A stretch of DNA of 11,328 bases from an uncultured Candidatus Melainabacteria bacterium (GTDB lineage Bacteria > Cyanobacteriota > Vampirovibrionia > LMEP-6097), in assembly GCA_937927525.1 (NCBI GenBank), contig CALBDR010000416.1:1-11328 (forward strand), in the 5' to 3' direction. Below the pieces are notes generated by a model. It was given only the letters and a program-made list of their open reading frames with translations. It did not search any database and had not been told where the DNA came from. Below, piece after piece: positions 1 through 6,225 of this stretch. Both the position numbers and the translations under genes were made by a program. Numbering within the stretch: position 1 is the stretch's first letter; each line of letters starts with the position of its first letter.

Positions 1-1232
1 TTATTAATCAATTCGTTTAGCGCTAAAGGTGTGACATTAACAATAGCAGCAAAGAAACGAAAACGAGTATTTTTATCTAAAATCAAATGAGACTCAGCGT
101 AAAGAGATTTTAAAGTATTATAAATTCTTCTTTGATTATCAATGGAAACATTTTTCATATATTTTTCTATAGTATTAAAATATTGTTTTAAATATGCTGA
201 CGGATTCCTTACAAAAGTATTCATATCAAAATCAATCTCTTTATCAAAAGACAACTCTAGTTCAGGAAACAAATCTTGATTAAGTAAAAGTTCCTTAGCA
301 GAAAAATCTAATTTATCACTATTCAATAAAGCTTGCACCTGTTTCTTTCGATCAGAAATTGTTTGATTAAATGCTTCATTATCACGAGGTAAATAAAATA
401 AGAGTGTAAAAAGGCTAGTGTTAATAGAATTTTGATTTCGTATAAAAGAGGAAATATCATGCTGATTATATTCATCTGGAATAGCAGTAAGAGTATCTAG
501 TTTCTTGATAAAATCTGATATATTTCTTAATATTAGATCGAGCTCAATATTATTTTTTAATTGAAAGTACTTATTTATACTGAGTTTCTTGTGATCAGAG
601 TCTTCTTGCTCAATAAGTTTTTCTTGATCTTTAAGTTCTTTCAGATCTTGATTAATTAAAATAGCTAAATTCAGTGATGAATCTAAAGCATTCTTTACCA
701 GGTAAACAGTTAAAATCGGAAAATTTTCAATACCTAGAAGAGACAGTTCTGATTTAATTCTTGAAAGTATCAATTTATCTGAATTAAGATCAGGATCATT
801 ATTATAGTCATCCGACTTTTTACTAAGTTCTTTATTAGATTTAATCCTTTCATAAAGTGCAGCTTCAATTGCGACATAAACGTGTTCATCTAGCCTATAA
901 TGCTTTAATGGGATCAAATCCTCTAATAAAATTCGAAATTCATCCTTTAACATAGATTGATTATTAGCTGATAACTGAAAAAAATTAGGAATATACTCAT
1001 CTGCAAAAACTTTATAAAGCGAAGGGTTATTAGGAGATAACTTAGATGTGATATCTTTCATTTCCGCGAATTGGTAAAAGTCTTCACTACTGTTGCTTAA
1101 ATTTTCTTCTTTTGGAATTGTTTTATTTGCAGTAACTTTATCAGATAAAGGAATATCGTCTACAGGTACAGATTCTACTGAGATTTCTGGCACACTGAAA
1201 ACAATATTCCTAAGAAAGGAATTGATTAGCAT
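1..1232 (-). CDS. Hypothetical helical protein, glycine-depleted (3' end beyond window)
   Basis: An open frame reads leftwards from an ATG at 1232 to the window edge without a stop, giving 410 residues of an incomplete protein. I do not recognise its family. It starts MLINSFLRNIVFSVPE with no clear signal peptide or long membrane segment. It has a polar, low-complexity stretch at about residues 20-60, then leucine/lysine/asparagine-rich sequence likely to be mostly helical, with a charged, possibly coiled-coil stretch around 193-245. By my translation there is a single glycine (residue 167) and no Cys or Trp in 410 residues. The start is supported by GAGG seven bases upstream and by a TAATG overlap with the purK stop, so it should be co-translated as the third gene of the purD-purK operon. 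A role in purine metabolism is not implied by sequence; only shared expression is inferred. That it is coding is fairly sure from the length of the open frame and the start signals; function is unknown. Confidence 0.85.
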   Translation of the reverse strand, partial: MLINSFLRNIVFSVPEISVESVPVDDIPLSDKVTANKTIPKEENLSNSSEDFYQFAEMKDITSKLSPNNPSLYKVFADEYIPNFFQLSANNQSMLKDEFRILLEDLIPLKHYRLDEHVYVAIEAALYERIKSNKELSKKSDDYNNDPDLNSDKLILSRIKSELSLLGIENFPILTVYLVKNALDSSLNLAILINQDLKELKDQEKLIEQEDSDHKKLSINKYFQLKNNIELDLILRNISDFIKKLDTLTAIPDEYNQHDISSFIRNQNSINTSLFTLLFYLPRDNEAFNQTISDRKKQVQALLNSDKLDFSAKELLLNQDLFPELELSFDKEIDFDMNTFVRNPSAYLKQYFNTIEKYMKNVSIDNQRRIYNTLKSLYAESHLILDKNTRFRFFAAIVNVTPLALNELIN

Positions 1233-2437
1233 TAATGATCCTCGTGTGAATTTAGTTTTATTATATCCTTAGCACGCTTTACATTTTCAAAAGCTTGTTG
1301 TAAGTTTGAATCTAGGCATGTTATGTGACCCATCTTTCTTTCAGGTTTACAGCTATCTTTTCCATAAATATGAAGATAAGTATTATCCATAGCTAAAAGC
1401 CTATCTCTACCATAAATATTAAGGGGAGCATGACTATCAGCTAAAAGATTAGCCATAGCCGCAGGACTAATTAAATCAGTTTTTCCAAGGGGAATAGCAG
1501 TAATAGCTCTAATATGTTGTTCGAACTGAGAGGTCTTACAAGCATCTATAGTAAAGTGACCAGAATTATGAACCCTAGGAGCAATCTCATTTACAAGAAC
1601 TTCACCTGAATCACCTAAAAAGAACTCAACCGCAAAAACACCTACATAATCTAAGATTTCGCCAATTTTTTTAGCAATGATATTCATTTCATCTTCAACA
1701 CTCTTTGAGACTAAAGCTGGAGCAGTAACAAAATGGCAAATATTATTTAATTGGATGGTTTCCACAATAGGGTAACTAAGATAATTAGTGTCTTGATCAC
1801 GAGCAGCAACAATAGCAAGTTCTTTTACAAAATTAACATGAGCTTCTAAGTAAAGATTTGAAAAATCAAAATCAAAAACTTTATCTAAACTAGAACCTGA
1901 GGATTTACTTGCCCCTAAGTTAATTAAAGCTGTATCTATATCACCAGCACAAGTTATTAAAGCATTACCTTTGCCATCATAAGCATTCAGACGTGCTTTA
2001 AGCATAAACGGATAAGAGTAGCTATGAGCAAAATCTAGAATATCCTTACGAGTATTAATAGCTTTACAGTCACTAACAGGTATGTGGTATTTTTTTAATA
2101 GTTCTTTTTGTAAAAACTTATCACGGATCATCTCTAATGATTTAGGAAAAGGGTAAATCATTACATTACCAGTACTGGTATGAGAGTTATAAATTTCTTC
2201 TAAAGCATCTGTATTTGCAGACTCAATTTCATAAGTTAAATAATCAACTTCTTCTGCTAATTGAAGAACAGGTTTTTTATCCTTAAAGCTAGCAACTATA
2301 TGCTTATCAGCAACTTGAGCTGCTGGACAATTTTCTATAGGGTCTAAAATTATAACTTCATAACCTAAGGGTTTAGCTGCTAGACTTAACATTCGTCCTA
2401 ACTGACCACCACCGATAATTCCTATTTTATTTCTCAT
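1232..2437 (-). CDS. purK: 5-(carboxyamino)imidazole ribonucleotide synthase (PurK)
   Basis: PurK uses ATP and bicarbonate to convert AIR to N5-CAIR in cytoplasmic de novo purine synthesis; PurE then makes CAIR. The 401-residue product is an ATP-grasp protein: an N-terminal nucleotide-fold motif GIIGGGQLGRM (6-16), the central motif FMLKAR (144-149), the glycine-rich loop YDGKGN (153-158), the metal/ATP motif NEIAPR (283-288), the PurK signature HNSGH (290-294), and the C-terminal HIYGK (356-360) and RKMGHI (367-372). Length is at the upper end for the family; residues about 175-192, between the glycine loop and LEAHVNF, look like a small insertion. The ATG directly follows the purD stop (TAAATG) with no obvious Shine-Dalgarno, so translation probably depends on coupling to purD. 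Its end overlaps the next gene by one base. The usual partner purE is not beside it but on the opposite strand beyond purD. Identification is secure. Confidence 0.97.
   Translation of the reverse strand: MRNKIGIIGGGQLGRMLSLAAKPLGYEVIILDPIENCPAAQVADKHIVASFKDKKPVLQLAEEVDYLTYEIESANTDALEEIYNSHTSTGNVMIYPFPKSLEMIRDKFLQKELLKKYHIPVSDCKAINTRKDILDFAHSYSYPFMLKARLNAYDGKGNALITCAGDIDTALINLGASKSSGSSLDKVFDFDFSNLYLEAHVNFVKELAIVAARDQDTNYLSYPIVETIQLNNICHFVTAPALVSKSVEDEMNIIAKKIGEILDYVGVFAVEFFLGDSGEVLVNEIAPRVHNSGHFTIDACKTSQFEQHIRAITAIPLGKTDLISPAAMANLLADSHAPLNIYGRDRLLAMDNTYLHIYGKDSCKPERKMGHITCLDSNLQQAFENVKRAKDIIKLNSHEDH
1240..1243 (-). promoter_or_regulatory. Ribosome binding site of the left-edge gene
   Basis: GAGG on the minus strand lies inside the last codons of purK, seven bases before the ATG at 1232. 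It fixes the start of the unknown gene and shows that this gene can be initiated within the purK message as well as by reinitiation at the overlapping TAATG. Confidence 0.7.
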
Positions 2438-3754
2438 TTATACTTTGAGTTCTATTGCTTCGAACTTTAAAGCTTTAGCGCCGATATCTCTTCTTATATA
2501 TTTACCCTTAAAGTCGATTTTGTCAGCAGCAAAATAAGCTTTTTCAATAGCAGTTTCTAAATTTTCAGCTAAAGCTGATACAGCAAGAACTCTACCACCA
2601 TTCGTTACTAATTTACCATCATCTGAAATTAAAGTACCAGCGTGAAAAACTGTAACACCTTCAATCTCTTCCGCTTCTGAAATTCCACTAATTTCAAAAC
2701 CCTTTTCGTAAGATTTAGGATAACCATCAGAAGCTAAAATTACAGTAGCTACAGATTCTTGAGACCACTGTAGATCAATTTCTTCTAATCTTGAATCAGC
2801 GCAAGCTTCTAAAATATCAAAAAGGTCTGACTCTAAAAGTCTCATATAGGACTGAGTTTCGGGGTCACCAAACCTAGCATTAAACTCAAGAACTTTAGGT
2901 CCTTCATCTGTCATTATTAAACCAGGGTAAAGTAAACCTTTAAAAATTCTGCCCTCATCAGCCATAGCTTTTAAGATAGGTAAAACTATAGTTTGAGAAA
3001 CTTCTATTAATACATCAGAGTTAAGCCATGGAAGAGGCGCAATAGTTCCCATACCACCAGTGTTAGGACCTTGATCATTTTCGTAAATAGCTTTATGATC
3101 CTGAGCTGCAGGGAACAACATCGCAGATTTACCATCACAGAATGCATGAATAGAAATTTCATGACCTTTAAGAAACTCTTCTATAAGCACTTCATTACCA
3201 GCTTTACCAAAAATTTTATCAATAAAGATTTTTTGAATAAAATCCATAGCTTCTTTTTCAGTCTGGCAAATATTCACACCTTTACCTAAAGCAAGTCCAC
3301 TTGCTTTTACTACAACCGGGTATTTACCCTGATCTTTTACATAAGCACAAGCACTTTCATAATCAGAAAAAACTTCATAGGCTGCTGTAGGAATATTAGC
3401 CTTTCGCATTAACTCTTTAGAAAAGGCTTTAGATGATTCAATTTCAGCAGCTTTATAATTAGGTCCAAAAACTTTTAATCCAGCTTCTTCAAAAAGATCA
3501 ACAATTCCATCTGCTAAAGCATCATCAGGACCAACAATGGTAAGATCAATATCTTCAACTTTAGCAAAATCTATTAATTTAAAAAAAGATTCTTTTTTTA
3601 ATGGAATATCAAGATTAGAACATTTATTTAAAGATGCCGTTCCACCATTCCCAGGAGCAACGTAAATCTTAGAAACTTTTTCAGATAAGGATAACTTCCA
3701 AGCGATCGCATCTTCTCTACCACCAGATCCAAGTACTAAGATTTTTTTAGACAT
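2438..3754 (-). CDS. purD: Phosphoribosylamine-glycine ligase (GAR synthetase, PurD)
   Basis: PurD joins glycine to 5-phosphoribosylamine with ATP, the second step of the purine pathway. The 438-residue product has the full family length and order of motifs: N-terminal VLGSGGRE (7-14), PGNGGTA (about 34-40), the ATP-grasp A domain with KASGLALGKGV (about 150-160), the EEFLKGHE segment, QDHKAIYENDQGPNTGGMG, and the metal-binding LEFNARFGDPETQ. The B-type C-terminal domain (about 330-430) completes it. An oddity is Asp at residue 15: the motif is normally GGREHA and here reads GGREDA, one base change (GAT for CAT). The remaining motifs are intact, so activity is likely. The ATG at 3754 is the first good start and lies seven bases after a TGCTAAAAT extended -10 box, so the message may have no leader. 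First gene of the purD-purK-unknown operon. Confidence 0.97.
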   Translation of the reverse strand: MSKKILVLGSGGREDAIAWKLSLSEKVSKIYVAPGNGGTASLNKCSNLDIPLKKESFFKLIDFAKVEDIDLTIVGPDDALADGIVDLFEEAGLKVFGPNYKAAEIESSKAFSKELMRKANIPTAAYEVFSDYESACAYVKDQGKYPVVVKASGLALGKGVNICQTEKEAMDFIQKIFIDKIFGKAGNEVLIEEFLKGHEISIHAFCDGKSAMLFPAAQDHKAIYENDQGPNTGGMGTIAPLPWLNSDVLIEVSQTIVLPILKAMADEGRIFKGLLYPGLIMTDEGPKVLEFNARFGDPETQSYMRLLESDLFDILEACADSRLEEIDLQWSQESVATVILASDGYPKSYEKGFEISGISEAEEIEGVTVFHAGTLISDDGKLVTNGGRVLAVSALAENLETAIEKAYFAADKIDFKGKYIRRDIGAKALKFEAIELKV

Positions 3755-3761
3755 ATCTTGT

Positions 3762-3770
3762 ATTTTAGCA
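3762..3770 (-). promoter_or_regulatory. Extended -10 promoter for purD-purK
   Basis: TGCTAAAAT on the minus strand matches the extended -10 pattern TGnTATAAT with one mismatch. It ends seven bases before the purD ATG, so transcription would be expected to start at or next to the A of the ATG, giving a leaderless or nearly leaderless message. No good -35 box is visible, as is common for extended -10 promoters. It lies in the left arm of a perfect 10-bp inverted repeat (3762-3771 and 3789-3798). Confidence 0.55.
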
Positions 3771-3789
3771 TCGTAAACGAAATACTAAA

Positions 3790-3798
3790 TGCTAAAAT
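3790..3798 (+). promoter_or_regulatory. Extended -10 promoter for purE-purM-purC
   Basis: TGCTAAAAT on the plus strand is the mirror copy of the purD box. It ends six bases before the purE ATG, so the predicted start point falls on or beside that ATG and purE would be translated from a leaderless message. No Shine-Dalgarno site precedes purE, which agrees with this reading. Confidence 0.55.
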
Positions 3799-3804
3799 TA
3801 TAAA

Positions 3805-4314
3805 ATGCCAGACAAGCCACTAGTATCGATAGTCATGGGCTCAGATTCTGACTTACCTGTAATGGAAGAAGCATCCAAATTCCTTCAAGAACTAGGCATC
3901 GAATATGAACTAGACATAGTTTCAGCTCATCGTACTCCAGAAAAGCTTTTTAATTATAGTAAAGAAGCTCATAAAAGAGGAATTAAAGTTATTATTGCTG
4001 GCGCCGGAGGCGCCGCACACTTACCCGGCATGATAGCGGCTATAAGCCCACTACCAATAATCGGTGTACCAATTCTTTCTAGAAACAGTATTCAAGGAAT
4101 AGATTCACTGCTTTCTATAGTCCAGATGCCAGCAGGTGTTCCTGTAGCTACGGTCGCAGTTAATGGAGCGAAAAATGCTGGAATACTTGCAGCTCAAATC
4201 CTAGGAGCAGAGCATAAAAATATTCAAGAAAAAATTATAAGTTTCAAAGAGAGTCTAAAAGAGAAAGTTGAAATAAAATCAAAGAACATTAGTAAGGAGC
4301 AAATTAATGTCTAG
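3805..4314 (+). CDS. purE: N5-CAIR mutase, class I (PurE)
   Basis: PurE rearranges N5-CAIR, made by PurK, to CAIR. The 169-residue product has the usual bacterial class I length and motifs: GSDSD (12-16) for substrate phosphate binding, SAHRTP (40-45) with the likely catalytic His42, AGAGGAAHLPG (65-75), PIIGVPI (84-90), and SIVQMPAGVPVATVAVNGAKNAG (104-126). Presence of purK fits the class I two-step route. The last 25 residues are a lysine-rich tail beyond the conserved core. The ATG at 3805 follows the extended -10 box by six bases and has no Shine-Dalgarno. It is the first gene of the rightward operon; its end overlaps purM by eight bases and contains the purM ribosome site. A GC-rich hairpin (4000-4014) lies over the codons of the AGAGGA loop. 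Identification is secure. Confidence 0.97.
   Translation: MPDKPLVSIVMGSDSDLPVMEEASKFLQELGIEYELDIVSAHRTPEKLFNYSKEAHKRGIKVIIAGAGGAAHLPGMIAAISPLPIIGVPILSRNSIQGIDSLLSIVQMPAGVPVATVAVNGAKNAGILAAQILGAEHKNIQEKIISFKESLKEKVEIKSKNISKEQINV
4000..4014. repeat. GC-rich hairpin inside purE
   Basis: GGCGCC, then a three-base loop GGA, then GGCGCC: a perfect 6-bp stem made only of G and C in an AT-rich gene. It encodes part of the conserved glycine/alanine loop AGAGGAA, so protein constraint explains some, though not the exact symmetry, of the sequence. It resembles the longer hairpins in purC. Confidence 0.5.
4294..4299 (+). promoter_or_regulatory. Ribosome binding site of purM
   Basis: AAGGAG lies seven bases before the purM ATG at 4307, inside the purE coding end. 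It is the strongest Shine-Dalgarno site in the window and settles the purM start, which overlaps the purE stop by eight bases. Confidence 0.85.
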
Positions 4315-5347
4315 TTACGCAAGCGCTGGTGTCGACATTGATGCAGGAAATAAAACAGTAAATCTCATTAAATCTAAAGTAGCTGAAACTCATAATTCAT
4401 CAGTACTTACTGGAATAGGCTCGTTTGGAGCTTTATTCGACCTAAAAGAAATCATTAACAACTACGATGAACCAGTTCTAGTTCAAAGCATAGATGGTGT
4501 CGGTACTAAGCTTATAGTTGCAGAAATGGCTCAGAGCTTTTATGGCGTTGGACAGGATATTGTAAACCATAGTATTAATGACATTTTAGTAATGGGAGCA
4601 AGACCACTTACTTTTTTAGACTATGTAGCTAATGAAAAATTAAATCCAGAGATAGTTGCTGAAATGGTTTCTGGAATGGCAGATGCATGCAAAGAAAGTA
4701 ATATGGCTTTAGTTGGTGGAGAAACAGCTGAAATGCCAGGTACATACCTTCCTGGGCAACACGATATAGCAGGAACGATAACAGGTGTAGTTGAAAAATC
4801 AAAGATTATTACAGGTGAAAACATCTCAAAAGGAGATATCATCATCGGCTTAGCTTCCAATGGACTTCACACTAATGGTTACTCACTTGCTAGAAAAATA
4901 TTTTTCTCTGATAATGACTTTAAAGTAGAAAGTAAATTTGAAGAACTAGGTGAAGAAAATCTAGGTGAAGTACTGTTAAAACCACATCTAAGTTACAGTA
5001 AAATCATTCATAAAATTTTAGACTCAGGAATTAAAATAAATGGTATGTCTCATATTACTGGAGGCGGATTCTATGAAAATTTAATAAGGATACTACCTGA
5101 TAATTTAAGTATCAAAATTCAAAGAGATTCATGGGAAATTCTTCCTATTTTCAAGCTCATTGAGAAACTAGGATCAGTAAATGAAAGAGAGATGCATAAA
5201 GTCTTTAATATGGGTATAGGGTTATGCATAATGGTGCCAGAATCAATTGCCACACATACGTTAAAGATGATAAACAATGAGTCTGATCATAAAGCTTATC
5301 TTATCGGTTATGTAAAATCAGGTGATAGAAAAGTAGATATAAACTAA
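4307..5347 (+). CDS. purM: Phosphoribosylformylglycinamidine cyclo-ligase (AIR synthetase, PurM)
   Basis: PurM closes the imidazole ring of FGAM with ATP to give AIR, the substrate of PurK. The 346-residue product is full length. Visible motifs are the N-terminal YASAGVDIDAGN (4-15), GIGSFGALFDL (36-46), the ATP-binding SIDGVGTKL (61-69), DIVNHSINDILVMGARP (84-100), GGETAEMPGTY (137-147), ASNGLHTNGYSLAR (183-196), HITGGGFYENLIRILP (249-264) and NMGIGL (301-306). These cover both halves of the PurM/ThiL-like fold used by the dimeric enzyme. The start is fixed by AAGGAG seven bases upstream and overlaps the purE end by eight bases, so the two are translationally linked. The gene ends in three consecutive in-frame stops (TAATAATAA) ten bases before purC. 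Nothing is missing and identification is secure. Confidence 0.97.
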   Translation: MSSYASAGVDIDAGNKTVNLIKSKVAETHNSSVLTGIGSFGALFDLKEIINNYDEPVLVQSIDGVGTKLIVAEMAQSFYGVGQDIVNHSINDILVMGARPLTFLDYVANEKLNPEIVAEMVSGMADACKESNMALVGGETAEMPGTYLPGQHDIAGTITGVVEKSKIITGENISKGDIIIGLASNGLHTNGYSLARKIFFSDNDFKVESKFEELGEENLGEVLLKPHLSYSKIIHKILDSGIKINGMSHITGGGFYENLIRILPDNLSIKIQRDSWEILPIFKLIEKLGSVNEREMHKVFNMGIGLCIMVPESIATHTLKMINNESDHKAYLIGYVKSGDRKVDIN

Positions 5348-5357
5348 TAATAAAGCA

Positions 5358-6221
5358 ATGAACACTGTACTAAATGAACTGTCTAAAAGAAACCCTGACA
5401 CAAAAGGAAAAGTAAGAGATATTTACGATTTAGGAGATAAACTTGCTTTGCTAGCGAGTGACAGACACTCTTCATTTGATCGTATAATTGCAGAAGTTCC
5501 AGGAAAAGGTAAAATCTTAAATTTAATGTCTAAATTCTGGTTTGAAAATACAGAAGATATAATCCCCAACCACGCCCTAGAATACCCTGATGAAAAAACT
5601 CTTATCGCAAAAAAATGTAAAGTTATTCCTATAGAGATTATAGTTAGGGGCTATATAACTGGCATAACCAGTACTTCACTCTGGACTAACTATAAAAATG
5701 GTCAAAGAGACTTTGGTGATTTCAAGCTAGGAGAAGGACTTAAAAAAAATCAAAAGCTTCAAGAACCTCTAGTCACGCCTAGCACTAAATCAAACTCAGG
5801 GGATGAGAATATTAGTTTTAAAGAAATTATAGAGCGTGAGATTATTGGCGCGGCTTTAGCCGCGCAGATAAAAGATATCGCGCTGAAACTTTTTCAGCGC
5901 GGACAAGATATTGCTAAAGCTAAAGGCTGGATTCTGGTGGATACTAAATATGAATTTGGTTTAGATGAGAATAATAAATTAACACTCATTGATGAAATTC
6001 ATACACCCGATTCTTCTAGGTTTTGGCGCTTAGCTACTTACGCAGACCGTTTTAGTAAGGGAGAAGAGCCAGAAGCTTTTGATAAAGAGTTTTTAAGGAT
6101 TTGGTTTAAAGAGAATTGTGATCCTTATAAAGATGAGGTTTTACCGCCAGCTCCGCAGGAGCTGGTACAGAAGCTTGCTAAGAAGTATGGGGAGATTTTT
6201 GAGGGGATTTGCCTGAGTTGA
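5358..6221 (+). CDS. purC: Phosphoribosylaminoimidazole-succinocarboxamide synthase (SAICAR synthetase, PurC)
   Basis: PurC joins aspartate to CAIR, the PurE product, with ATP. The 287-residue product carries KGKVRDIYDL (16-25), SDRHSSFDRII (34-44), PGKGKILNLMSKFWF (48-62), the signature PIEIIVRGYITGITSTSLW (91-109), KNQKLQEPLVTPSTK (130-144), DTKYEFG (195-201) and DEIHTPDSSRFW (212-223). It belongs to the longer PurC type, near 290 residues, with the usual C-terminal extension. The ATG follows the triple stop of purM by ten bases without a clear Shine-Dalgarno. It ends with tandem stops TGA-TAA, four bases from the end of hsdR on the other strand. By hand count GC is about 34% in the first 480 bases and 40% from 5821 on, where codons such as GCG, CTG and CGC appear. 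Three perfect GC-rich hairpins lie in this 3' part, within conserved protein sequence, so they are not simple insertions. Identification is secure. Confidence 0.97.
   Translation: MNTVLNELSKRNPDTKGKVRDIYDLGDKLALLASDRHSSFDRIIAEVPGKGKILNLMSKFWFENTEDIIPNHALEYPDEKTLIAKKCKVIPIEIIVRGYITGITSTSLWTNYKNGQRDFGDFKLGEGLKKNQKLQEPLVTPSTKSNSGDENISFKEIIEREIIGAALAAQIKDIALKLFQRGQDIAKAKGWILVDTKYEFGLDENNKLTLIDEIHTPDSSRFWRLATYADRFSKGEEPEAFDKEFLRIWFKENCDPYKDEVLPPAPQELVQKLAKKYGEIFEGICLS
5848..5865. repeat. GC-rich hairpin 1 inside purC
   Basis: GCGCGGC (5848-5854), a TTTA loop whose ends can also pair, and GCCGCGC (5859-5865). It encodes residues about 164-170 (GAALAAQ), in a region where PurC proteins normally have similar sequence. 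It is not followed by a T-run, so it is not a factor-independent terminator. Confidence 0.6.
5879..5901. repeat. GC-rich hairpin 2 inside purC
   Basis: CGCGCTGAAA (5879-5888), loop CTT, and TTTCAGCGCG (5892-5901): a perfect 10-bp stem only 13 bp after hairpin 1. It encodes residues about 174-182 (IALKLFQRG), within the helix before the DTKYEFG motif. There is no T-run after it on either strand. Confidence 0.65.
6147..6165. repeat. GC-rich hairpin 3 near the end of purC
   Basis: CCAGCTCC (6147-6154), loop GCA, and GGAGCTGG (6158-6165) form a perfect 8-bp stem within the codons for PAPQELV (264-270). It lies about 55 bases before the purC stop and has no T-run on either side. A role in attenuating or protecting the 3' ends of the two convergent messages is possible but not shown. 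Confidence 0.55.
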
Positions 6222-6225
6222 TAAA

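Larger units (their letters stand above)
3762..3798. repeat. Inverted repeat in the purD/purE divergent intergenic region
   Basis: A perfect 10-bp inverted repeat (ATTTTAGCAT at 3762-3771, ATGCTAAAAT at 3789-3798) with a 17-bp spacer fills most of the 50-bp gap between the divergent ATGs at 3754 and 3805. The arms contain both predicted -10 boxes. The symmetry could come from mirrored promoters, from a dimeric regulator binding site that would control both directions at once, or both. There is no room for a purine riboswitch. Confidence 0.6.

Noticed and set aside
2167..2180. Perfect 14-bp palindrome TACCAGTACTGGTA in purK
   Set aside because: About one such palindrome is expected by chance in a window of this length, and nothing around it supports a site.
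3071..3289. Plus-strand open frame of 72 codons inside purD
   Set aside because: Antisense to a conserved, complete purD and without family resemblance; a shadow frame.
3702..3709. GCGATCGC, the cyanobacterial HIP1 octamer
   Set aside because: A single copy within constrained purD codons (AIAW); HIP1 is meaningful only when abundant, so it is no evidence of lineage.
3772..3782. CGTAAACG resembling half of the enteric PurR box
   Set aside because: Only one half matches and the other half is absent; not enough to call a PurR operator.
3755..3804. Purine riboswitch ahead of the pur genes
   Set aside because: The intergenic gap is only 50 bp and serves both directions, too short for a purine aptamer plus expression platform.
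4621..4860. Minus-strand open frame inside purM
   Set aside because: Lies antisense to conserved PurM motifs and has no promoter or ribosome site of its own.
6147..6165. Factor-independent terminator for purC or hsdR
   Set aside because: The stem lies within purC, before its stop, and no run of T follows it on either strand.
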